DNA of 64,000 nt. Source: Hevea brasiliensis (taxonomy: Eukaryota; Streptophyta; Magnoliopsida; Malpighiales; Euphorbiaceae). The position numbers and the translations under genes were made by a program. The stretch spans positions 15,900,199-15,964,198 of the forward strand of contig NC_079505.1 in NCBI RefSeq assembly GCF_030052815.1, in the 5' to 3' direction. Each line of letters opens with the position of its first letter. The stretch's first letter is position 1. Positions 1 through 9,257 of this stretch are shown piece after piece. The notes beneath the pieces were generated by a model. That model had not been told where the DNA came from and ran no database searches. It saw only the letters and a program-made list of their open reading frames with translations.

Positions 1-440
1 TAAAACAATTTCACTTTTTGTTTACATAATATATTTATGTGTAATAGAAAGGTCCATTGATATTTTGTTAGAAATTCTATTCTTAAGTTGTTAAGAATAT
101 GAGTGTGATATTTCTAGGACAAAACATCATAAATTAGTTCACAATCGAGGATACTTCACACGAGGACATTACTTATCGGAAAGATTGTATTCATGTTTGT
201 TCCTAAGGTATTTATATGAGATAAAAATAAGATGGAATGGTGAGTCTCATGCCATATAACAAACATGATAGGCACTTATACATGATAAGTAGGCGAACCG
301 GTGACACTTATGACAAGCACGTGGAGTTTACTCTTGTCAATGCATTGTCATAAATCATATCGATGTATATAATCTTTAGACACGAGATAACACAGTAGTA
401 ATGATATATAAAATGGGAACTAATCACTAGAGCGCCTTTT
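1..440. other. Unassigned repeat-like DNA
   Basis: No open reading frame of note. The stretch lies directly left of a 5S-bearing LTR-like sequence and could be internal or LTR sequence of the same small non-autonomous element, since no clear left border or 5S-type sequence is seen here. It probably continues beyond the window. Confidence 0.3.
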
Positions 441-605
441 GGTGGAATGGCCTAGAGAGTTGGAAGAACTCCGGGGTTAGCGTGCTCACTTGAGAGATAT
501 CCTAGGATGGGTGACCTGGGAAGTTCTCCATTCCACCTATGGGACAAAACCGTGAGGCTTATGGCCAGCGGACAATTCCGCTAGTGGTTGGTTCCCGTCG
601 TTACA
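441..605 (+). mobile_element. Cassandra-like LTR part with 5S rRNA-derived sequence
   Basis: Positions 464-527 resemble the 3' half of plant 5S rRNA, including the internal promoter region (gttagcgtgctc near 475-488 and aggatgggtgacctgggaag near 503-522). The 5S-like core is bracketed by a perfect 10-bp inverted repeat, ggtggaatgg at 441-450 and ccattccacc at 528-537, which would form a closing helix like helix I of 5S rRNA. The sequence then runs through a short segment to ...gtcgttaca (605), an LTR-like CA end, where copia reverse transcriptase homology resumes at once. 5S-derived LTRs are the hallmark of Cassandra TRIM retrotransposons. The left border is not defined. Confidence 0.6.
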
Positions 606-1250
606 ATACCTTCAGGTTGGTCAACAAGATTTAAAACTTGAATCTTATACATGGAATAAATCTAGGATTTCATAGCAATAATCCATTTTGAATAGTCTAT
701 ATTAGATATAGCTTATACGTAGGTAAGTGGATCATCTCCATGATCTACTTCTTCATGAGTAGACAACTCTTGTTCTTCTTCATAAAGGAAACCATATCTC
801 ACTGGTGGGTGAGATACCCTGGTTGTTCTATGAGGAACAACTGTAGATGTTTCATCAATAGGTGTAGGTTAACTAGGTGGATCTATATCCATCGATCATT
901 AGTTGGCGAAATTCTCAATTTTAACTCTATTTGTCTTCCTTTGCCTCTTTCTTGAACAAGCTGTTATTCAAGAAATGTGGCATCTCTACTACGACAACCT
1001 TTTTGTGATGTAGGCAAATAAAAATAATATCCAAAACTATCTTTTGGATATCCAACAAATCGACCCTTTTTTGATTTGGTTTTCAATTTATCAGTGTTCA
1101 TCTTTTTGATATAAGCTGGACAACCTCAAATCTTAACATGCTTAAGACTTGGTTTTCTTTCATGCCATATCTCATAAGGTGTGGAAGATACTGATTTTGA
1201 TGGAATCCTATTCAGAATATGCAAAGTTGATTCTAATGCAAATCTCAAAA
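606..1250 (-). pseudogene. Ty1/copia pol fragment (integrase end to reverse transcriptase start)
   Basis: Read on the minus strand, about 1250 to 1126 encodes the copia integrase C-terminal signature (STLHILNRIPSKSVSSTPYE, then IWHERKPSLKHVKI). This is followed, with stops, by a stretch like the usual CPAYVKKMNTDKLE...KKGRFVGYPKDS region, then near 610-700 the start of reverse transcriptase (SKWIIAMKS..., NLVDQPEG). Several in-frame stops make it a dead relic. It ends abruptly at 606 against the 5S-bearing LTR and at about 1250 against a truncated gypsy LTR, so both sides were cut by later events. Confidence 0.75.
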
Positions 1251-2917
1251 GAAATTTAGCCAAATTTCCACTATAGATTGGTATAATGGAACAGTAAACA
1301 TTGGTAACCAAATCTGAAATTTTAGGATTAATTCTAATAGGCTTTGAATTGCAATTAGCAAAAATGCCAACAAATTTGTGACTCAAAATGTGGTATGACC
1401 ATGTGTTTAGAAATGGTATACCTATTAATTATGAAAAAGTCAATATTTTACATGAATAGTCAAGTGAATAGTAACCACAAATACACCAAATATAAAGAAC
1501 TCAACCCTTAGGAGAAATTATGAGTAAAAAATTAAGTAGGCAAACATTCAATTATTGGATTTATTAGTAGAAGTGATTTGAATGGGCATTGAAACACTTT
1601 CAAATTATGTATTTCAGTTGAAAAGGAGCCCTCCAAGGAAGGAGGAAGAGGGGACTAAGCCAAGGCAAACATAAGAGGTTTGTGCACAATAATTTTAATT
1701 CTTTGTTTTCTACTTGAAAATTCATTTGAATAAATGTTATGAATAAATTGTGATTATTTTAGCTTTGAAAATGTTATTTGAAAAAATAGTGTATTGCATA
1801 CTCTATAAATGAAAAATTGGAATAAAATATAATTTGTGAATTGTATGAAATATTTAAATAAAATGGTTTGTGTTGGATTTTGAATTCACACTTGGCATGG
1901 CAAATCTATTGTGTTCCTCCTCCATTTATGGAGTTGAGATTGATTTTATTCTTCCCTCTCTGGCTTACCAGTTTAAGGTTGAGATCGGATGAGTACTCAT
2001 ATAGCTAGCTAGCCACCTCCCTCATTAATTTCGGTTAGTGAGGTTGTAGATTGCTTTGTCGTGGTGTACAACACAGCATTGATCGTGAAATTTTATTTCA
2101 TCACTTAAGTTATGTATTTATTAGCAACACTATTGTTTATCATTTGTTTTGATAAATTGTTGTGAAAAATCTTGACTTCAACTTGAGAACTATGGTTGTG
2201 AAAATTTTTAAATTTCTGTCATTAATGAATGATTATTTTTGTAACTTTTAAATTTATTATTGTGCACCAGAGTAAAATTTACTCGTGATGGTTTTCTTCT
2301 TTATTGCAGATAGGGAGAAGGATAAAGCGTGAGTGAGCTGCTATAGCTACAGGGAACATATTTTGTGATCTTTTACGGGTATAAAATTTATACCCTTGTA
2401 CATTCCTTTTTGATGTAAAATATTTTTACATATGTTTCTATAGAACTAGTTGAGCAGTTGTACAATCAAAATTGTAATAATATTATTTTATACTCTTTTT
2501 CTTGAATTGAGATTTTATTATGTGAAATAATCTACACTCAATGCTATTAAAATTGCTTGAATTGTGTTGATTCACTTGGATTGTGTTGACCATAAATGAA
2601 GTTGTGGGTATTATATGTATATTGGAAGTGATTTAACAGGTTTTAAATAACTATTTTCTCAATTTATAGTCGGCGTGCAGCCGAAATTTGTTTAAAATTT
2701 TCGAAATCTCAAATTAATCAAAATTTGAGTTCATAACATAAACTTCAATTAAAGGTTTTTAATAATTATTCAAAATTACCTACTATTTTAAAATGGATGG
2801 AAATTGGTTTAAAATCCTTTATAGTATATTTAATGGGTTATCGGTAGGTGAAGTTTGGTAATTCATTAGGTATACTACAGGATCATATTATGCCTTACAG
2901 AGAGGTTGGATGTGACA
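1250..2917 (+). mobile_element. Element A: truncated 5' LTR
   Basis: About 1.67 kb that matches the right-hand part of the LTR at 20111-23594 (from about 21920 onward) almost base for base, for example the shared block ending in ...gtgtgaca. It ends at tgtgaca (2911-2917) and is followed at once by a primer binding site, so it is the 5' LTR of a gypsy element. Its first ~1.8 kb is missing; the left edge is a junction with copia DNA rather than an LTR terminus. Confidence 0.85.
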
Positions 2918-2924
2918 TGTTTAA

Positions 2925-2936
2925 TGGTATCAGAGC
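2925..2936 (+). other. Primer binding site of element A
   Basis: The sequence tggtatcagagc, eight bases after the LTR end, is complementary to the 3' end of initiator tRNA-Met, the usual primer of plant Ty3/gypsy chromoviruses. Confidence 0.85.
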
Positions 2937-3104
2937 ATTGTTTTGAAATGAGTTTTAAACTATAAATTGAAATATTTTCTTGATTAGTAGAACTGCTCAA
3001 GTGTCCTTAATTGATGCATATGACGCATTTACATCATGAATATAAACTAATGGGGATAATTCTTCTTGTGTTGGTTGCCAAGGAGTAGAATTTTGTAAAT
3101 TAAA

Positions 3105-3633
3105 ATGGAAGATGGGGATCGCTCGGTTGAGCAATCGATTAAAGTGAGGCATAAGAGAAGCTGACTCTTTAAAATGTTAGTGGGTCATTGCAGCTCCACC
3201 CATGCCACGATTTCATGCTCGATTCGCTCGTGAGATGGCTACCTTATTCCAACAGATCGCTGGAAACATGCCAACACAAGCCCTAATCCAAGCAATAGTA
3301 GTGCAACCATAGCCTTCAGCCAAGCAGTATGATAAGTTGATGAAATTTGGGGCTACTGAATTTAAGGGTACTGTGGATCCACTAGAGGTAGACCAATGGA
3401 TTGAAAGAATGGAAAGGGTATTTAAAAAGCTACATTGCAAGGAAGAACTAAAATTTGAATACTTAGTCTCTCTGCTAAAAGGGGATGCGTATGAGTGGTG
3501 GAAGACTATCCCACATAGTTTAGTGGAGCCCCTATTACGACACAGTCGATTTTACGAAATTCGGACATAAATGGGTCCACGATACATACGTTGATATGAA
3601 ACTACAAGAATTTCTGAATCAAGTAAGGGGACA
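3105..3633 (+). pseudogene. Element A gag, 5' part
   Basis: The ATG at 3105 begins a Gag-like protein (MEDGDRSVEQSIK...). After a frameshift and stops, the clear retrotransposon Gag block follows (MKFGATEFKGTVDPLEVDQW, ERMERVFKKLHC, KGDAYEWWKTIPHSLVEP) at 3337-3540. It parallels the gag of element B at 6640-6840. Reading stops at 3633, inside the codons of the conserved QGD(R)TIAEY motif, because element B is inserted there; the rest of gag resumes at 12911. Gag forms the virus-like particle in which reverse transcription occurs. This copy is inactive. Confidence 0.8.
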
Positions 3634-6210
3634 TGTAACACCCCTATTTGCATAGCACGGTATATTTCACTATTAGATGGTGGTGTCGGTCCGGATAATT
3701 AAGGGGATTAGAACCACATCTAAGATAACTAGATAAGCCCTGAACATAAATAATTAGTAATTGTCAATTAGTTAAGTATAAATAAGACAAACAGAATATA
3801 AGAAGTTAAATGGTGAGAGTCAATGATGGGTGACCTTCTCGGGAAGAATTGTGAGGTCTATTTAAACTCAAATTTGAGCAGTAAAATGTGGCCTTGATCC
3901 TTAGGACCATTGCGAACCACGATGAAAAGAGAAAATCACGAAAAAGAATTGTTAAACAGGTCAAATAATAAGGTCAGTTATTTGTAAGAAATATCAAAAA
4001 ACTTGCAAACCGGAATGAACCAGCGAGAGGCAATAGGGTCAATTTACCTCTAAAGCTGACTCCTGACCCAACTGTTCAATAAAATTTGAGAAATGAAAAT
4101 TTTGAAATATAAAATTTAATTAAAGAAGTATGGAAAAACAAGAAAAAGAAAAGAAAGGATATTAAATTTCTGCCCTCATCTAGATGACATCTTGCATGAC
4201 TTCATATTTAATTTTAATTTTATTTTTTAATTTGAATACAAAAAGAAAAGAAAAAAAATTGGTATCTTCCTTTTTTTTACTTTCCCGTCCACACACTCCT
4301 CTCTCTCTCTCTCAAGGCTCTCTTACCCTTAAAACTCCATTAAAGCTCATTTTGAGCTTGATCAAACCCTAAATCCCACCATAGAAAATTGTCTTACCAT
4401 GGTTAAAGTTTATTTGGGCAACTAGAAAAGAAGATTCAAGGGAAAGAAAGAAGGAGAGAATTAAGTAAAGGGAGATTGAAAGTGCATTCAAGGTTAGTAG
4501 CTAAACTTGGAAATTATAGTTTAATTATTGTATTTATAACTTAATGAACTTAGAAATTAATATTTAATGAAATGAAAACAACTTTAGAGGACTAGGTATG
4601 GATTTCAGCCAGCTAGGATTTAGGTTTGAGGATGGAAGATTTTGATGCAAATTATGAATTAGTTAAGTGTGAATGAGTGTATAAATATCAAATATGCATT
4701 TAGAATTTAACAAATGAATTAAACATGGAATTTAGGGTTTAAACCTAGGGTTTTGGAAGAAAAAATTTTGAGAGTTGGTCAAATAGTGTGTTTGACCTTG
4801 TTTGAGCTGAAAAATGGTCATTTGTGACCAATTGAGGTATGTTGGAAGTGTTAGAATTAGGTTTAAATTCGGATTGGATATGGCCACTCTGTAGGCAGCA
4901 GGACCAAGGTCCCTTTCAGGGATCAAAACTGAAAATTTACCAACCCAATTGGTGTGAGGCCAATTGGGAATGAAACTAGACACAAAATGGCACATTTTTC
5001 ATTGAGGAATCATGCCCAGAAAGTGACCATAGCATAGTGAACAAATTGACCAAATCCGGATTAGGCAATCTGACCTGTACAAAAATGACCAAATGAACAG
5101 TATTTGTTCATTTGGCCATAACTTGGGCTAGGCAGGTCTAAATGATATGAAATTGTACCAGTAGAAAGCTGAGATATAGACCTAAAACTTTCATGAAAAA
5201 TACAAACCCAAATTATGCCCTTAACCAAGTCATTTGGCCACCCAAAGTTGGTGACCTAAAACTGCCAGAACCAGTTTTGGTGCCCAGAAATCTGGGTTAG
5301 GCCAATCCGGCTAGCCATGTTCAAATGGCTATAACTTGAGCTACAAAACTCCAATTGGAGTGATTCAAAAAGGAGAATAAAGTTAAGACAATAAGGAACA
5401 ATTTCTATGAAGAAAACTTGGCCAAATTCTAACAGCAATATGACCAATGGAATAGTGCAAAATAGGTCACCAAAACTAAAAATTAGAAAGTTTGCCTAAA
5501 AGACTTAAGTTTTGAGAAAATGACCAAAACCAACAAGTTAGGTAACCAAAATGTGATATGTGGGTGAAATTAGAATTCCCATATCTATTAAGCATTAAAA
5601 AGTCAACAAATTGACTTGAATAGTATCGTGAATAGTAACTTCGAAATGAAAATTTCCAAAAACGTTAGTTTAAGCATATCAGGGCTAGAATTAAGTATTT
5701 ATGAATTAATTATTGGATTTATTGTGAGATAAGATCTTTGAAACACTATATATTGCATGTTTCATTTGAAAAGACCTAGAAAGGATAGGGCAAAGTGAGT
5801 CAAGGCCTAGAGGCGACTCACATCGAGTTTGTTCACAAAAATTTATAAATTATAGTTTTCACAATGAAAATTGATTTGTTATACATTGTGAATGTGTTTT
5901 ATTCATTATAAATTTCGAGAATGTTGTGTTGCCTATTTTACAATGGAAATTTGAAATGAAAATTATTTATTGATTTGTATGAATGTTTGAACAATATGGT
6001 TGTGAATTTGGTAATGGCCTTGGAAATTTTATTTGAGAATTTGTGTGTTGCCTACTTTAGAAATGGAGATTTGAAATGAAGTTTGTTTAATTGTTGTATC
6101 AATTATAATTGAACATCATAGTTTTAAATTATTTTGATTCACACTTGGCATGTTATCATTAGATGTACTACGGGATCATGTTACATCTTACTAAGGCGTA
6201 GGGTGTGACA
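3634..6210 (+). repeat. Element B 5' LTR (internally deleted)
   Basis: 2,577 bp against 3,648 bp for the 3' LTR. The two align from tgtaacacccc to about 6152 (cttggcatg), then the 5' copy jumps to the last ~55 bp (atcattagatgtacta...gtgtgaca). About 1.04 kb, equivalent to 11806-12848, is missing. A CT-rich tract near 4291-4315 and repeated blocks of the type 'ccataacttg...caattggagtga' are shared with LTRs A and C. Confidence 0.88.
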
Positions 6211-6217
6211 TGTTTAG

Positions 6218-6229
6218 TGGTATCAGAGC
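6218..6229 (+). other. Primer binding site of element B
   Basis: The sequence tggtatcagagc begins 8 bases inside the 5' LTR end and is complementary to initiator tRNA-Met. It is identical in sequence and spacing to that of element A. Confidence 0.87.
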
Positions 6230-6396
6230 AAAAGTTTTAAAATAAATTTTGAGCTGTGAATTTGAAATATTTTTTCGGTAAATACAACTGCTCAAATGTT
6301 TGATACATATGACATATTTACATCATGAATATGCTCTAACGGAGGTCAACCTCCTTGTGTTTGTTATCAGAGAGTAGAAAATTTTTGAAAAATGGA

Positions 6397-7669
6397 ATGG
6401 AAGAGGGAGATCATTCCATAAAGCAATCTGTCGAGGCTGAGGCCCAAGGGGAAGCCCCAGCACTCCAGAATGTGAGTGGGTCAGCCACTCCAGTTCCTCC
6501 TCAAGCACCGCAGTTTCTTGCTCAGTTTGCACAGCAGATGGCTGCGTTCTTCTAACAAATGGTAGGAAATGTGCCACCCCAAGTTCAAATGCAAGCACCT
6601 GAAGCACAACCACAGCCCTCAGCTCGACAATATGAAAAACCAATGAAATTTGGGGCTACAAAATTCAAAGGAACAGTGGATCCATTGGAAGCAGAATAGT
6701 GGTTAGAAAGAATAGAATGGGTTTTCAGAAAGCTGCAGTGTGTAAAAGAGTTGAAGTTCGAATATTCAGTATCACTTCTACAAGGGGATGTATATAAGTG
6801 GTGGAAGACCATCCCCCACAGCTTGGTAGAGCCACCAGTCCTCACATGGGCAGACTTTTTAAGGGAATTTCAGCAAAAGTGGGTCCCCGATGCTTATGTA
6901 GACATGAAGCTGCAAGAGTTTTTAAGTCTGAAGCAAGGGGACAGAACTATAGCAGAGTATAAGCGGGATTTCTCTCGACTAAGCCACTATGCCAGAAGCT
7001 TGGTCACCACCCCCAGAGACCGGTGTAAGAGGTTTGAGGCTGGGTTGAGACCTAGCTTGAGAATGCAAGTGGTGGGGTTAGACACCAGAATTTTTGAATT
7101 AATTTCACAAGCCACAGCTGGAAAGGATAGAATCAGAATGGGCAGTGAAAAAGAGTACAAAAGAGAAAGAGAAAACTGAAAAGGTTACTGGCCAAGTTAC
7201 TGAGAGTGGCTCTGGAAAAAAAAAACATTTTGGAGGATCTAGTTCGCGCGAATTGGGTAGAGGTAGATCTTCTGGACAGAAACCACCCCAATCCGATCAG
7301 CAAACTCAACAGACACGCAGAAATACGCTGTCTGATCGACTTTGTGAGACTTGTGGTAAACCACATAGTGGAGTATGTTATAGAGCTATAGGAGCATGTT
7401 TTAACTATGGAGGGATTGGTCATTTTGTTAAGGATTGCGTAAGTCCACGCTGTTATGGATCATTTACCACATCAGAAGGATCAGCCCAAGTTTCTACCCC
7501 GAAGAGTTCACCAGTAGTTGGTAGAGGCAAAGGCAGAGGTAGGGGTAGTACACCTGGAAGTTAGAGTACTGTGAATCAACCAGGACAAGGTGATGCTCCA
7601 GTGAGAGTATATACTATGCGACAGAGGGACAAGGATGAGACTTCTGACATGGTTGCTGGTATTTTCTAG
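6397..7669 (+). pseudogene. Element B gag (near-complete, with stops)
   Basis: Starts MEEGDHSIKQSVEAEAQGE. The in-frame stop at 6553-6555 and a stop near 6697 interrupt the N-terminal half. From 6751 to 7179 the capsid-like domain is open (WWKTIPHSLVEPP, FLREFQQKWVPDAYVDMKLQ, GDRTIAEYKRDFSRLSHYAR). A +1 shift near 7145-7180 leads to a basic, Ser/Gly/Arg-rich tail and a zinc knuckle (CFNYGGIGHFVKDC, about 7399-7440) in which the second Cys of the CCHC pattern is Tyr. It ends at the TAG at 7667-7669 after RVYTMRQRDKDETSDMVAGI, the usual linker to protease. Confidence 0.8.
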
Positions 7670-9240
7670 ATTCTTAACTAAGATATGTATATGTGTAAAA
7701 AAAAATTAATTTTGATATGTTAGTGACTAGTCTTTTTAAAATTAATTTTGGAAGAGTTTGTCAGTAAAAAATATTTGTTAGCATACAAGAATTTGTAAAG
7801 TTAATTAGTAAGCCTAATTAGGTAAGGCAAGAGAACCTAAAAGTAAGTTATAGTAATATAGCTACCTTAGATGTGGGTAAAGGTATTACTGCTGATAGAT
7901 GTCAGTGGGTACCATAATCAAAATAAGTTTAAGATATTAGTGGATTTGAAAGAAATAAGATAAGAGGAAGTTTGATCTATTGGGATGTATCGTAGTAACT
8001 ATACAATATTCTTGATGTTGTGCTATAAGCTGCAGATTACAGTACTGACTTGAGATTTATTGTGTAGAGCTACGTACTACCCAATAGTACACAAAAATAA
8101 GAATAGTTGCAAACGGCATCTGTTTTGGTATAGTTATGATAAGATAAAGTTTTCTTATTGGAAAGGAGTTTGAAAGTCCTAACCTGGGGCTTAAAACTCT
8201 AAAGTTAGAATATTGAAAGGTTATAGTTCAGTACAAAAGAAAGTAATGACTACACATCAGTGCAAAATAAGCTATAGAATATCGATAGATAAAAAAAAAA
8301 TTATAGAAGTAAAAATTAGAATAGTTGGTGCAAATGTAATAAAAAAATATTATAAATAGTAGTTAAAGTGTTGACTAGAATGGTCTGAGGACCAAATCAA
8401 AGTAATATTAAAGTATAGCGGAGTTATTAGGGATGATAAGAAGGGCTAAATTAGGACTCGATAGTCAAGTTAAGGAAGAGGATAAGATTGAAGAATAAAA
8501 TAATTAAAGTTAAGTTGTGAAATGAAAAAAAAGGAGAAATAAATAGAATAGTAAGAAATGAGAAAAAACACTAGATGAGGAATTGCCACCAAGGCAAACA
8601 ACCTACTTAAGACACGTAACTATATCCCGAACTATTTTATCAAGAAGGAAATAAGTTAAACAAAAGCAAACAAGATAGTGCAAAATAGTACATAGGCCTT
8701 GGTCATAAATGGAGATGGTAAGATAATGGTTATGGACCTATGGCCAAGAAAGAGATAAGCAGTTCATATATGACCAATAAGGTCATTTAAAAAAAAAAAA
8801 AGAGAGAGAGACTACAAAGGAAAAATAATTGCTAAAGCAACAGTAAGAAAAGATTATGATTGTACAAACAAATTAAATGTTACATGAGATTGTTAGAAGT
8901 CCTACACAGACTCAAAAGAATGAAGATTATAAGAATATGTAAAAAAGGAGAAAGACTAAGTTCTCATTATCTAGGATCACACGAGGATCTAGAAAAGTGG
9001 ATCCGTTAGTACAGATTTGCTTACCTCTAAAATTGAAATGAATTTGAATCTAACTTATAAGAAACTCATAAGAAACTTAGCACCACGAGTGAGAAATCTA
9101 TGAGTAAATAGTATTGGTTAAAGTGCTACGGACCATTATTTCGATTATGAAACTACGCAGAAATGTGAGAAATACATGAGAAAACAACATGTATGACTAT
9201 TTGAGGACAGATAGTGGACACAATTTCGAGGACGAAATTA
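7670..9240 (+). pseudogene. Element B degenerate, largely deleted pol
   Basis: No reverse transcriptase, RNase H or integrase motif is readable. A short stretch at 7700-7738 (tgttagtgactagtct) still aligns with element A's protease region near 13720-13740, but the bases encoding the catalytic loop between them are gone. The last ~120 bases resemble the C-terminal end of gypsy pol (a run like E-T-T-Q-K-C-E-K-Y-M-R-K-Q near 9150-9200, then a degenerate FEDE-like end before the polypurine tract). The middle is AT-rich with A-runs and stops in all frames. Confidence 0.5.
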
Positions 9241-9257
9241 TTTTAAGGGGGGAGAAT
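9241..9257 (+). other. Polypurine tract of element B
   Basis: The purine run aaggggggagaa lies directly before the 3' LTR start at 9258, as needed for plus-strand priming. Confidence 0.75.

Noticed and set aside
464..527. A functional 5S rRNA gene
   Set aside because: The first half of 5S rRNA is not recognisable, the total folded length would be about 97 bases, and there is no T-run terminator after it; an LTR-borne derivative fits better.
2925..2936. Possible tRNA gene fragment
   Set aside because: Only the 12-base complement of the initiator tRNA end is present, at primer-site spacing from an LTR; no tRNA body follows.
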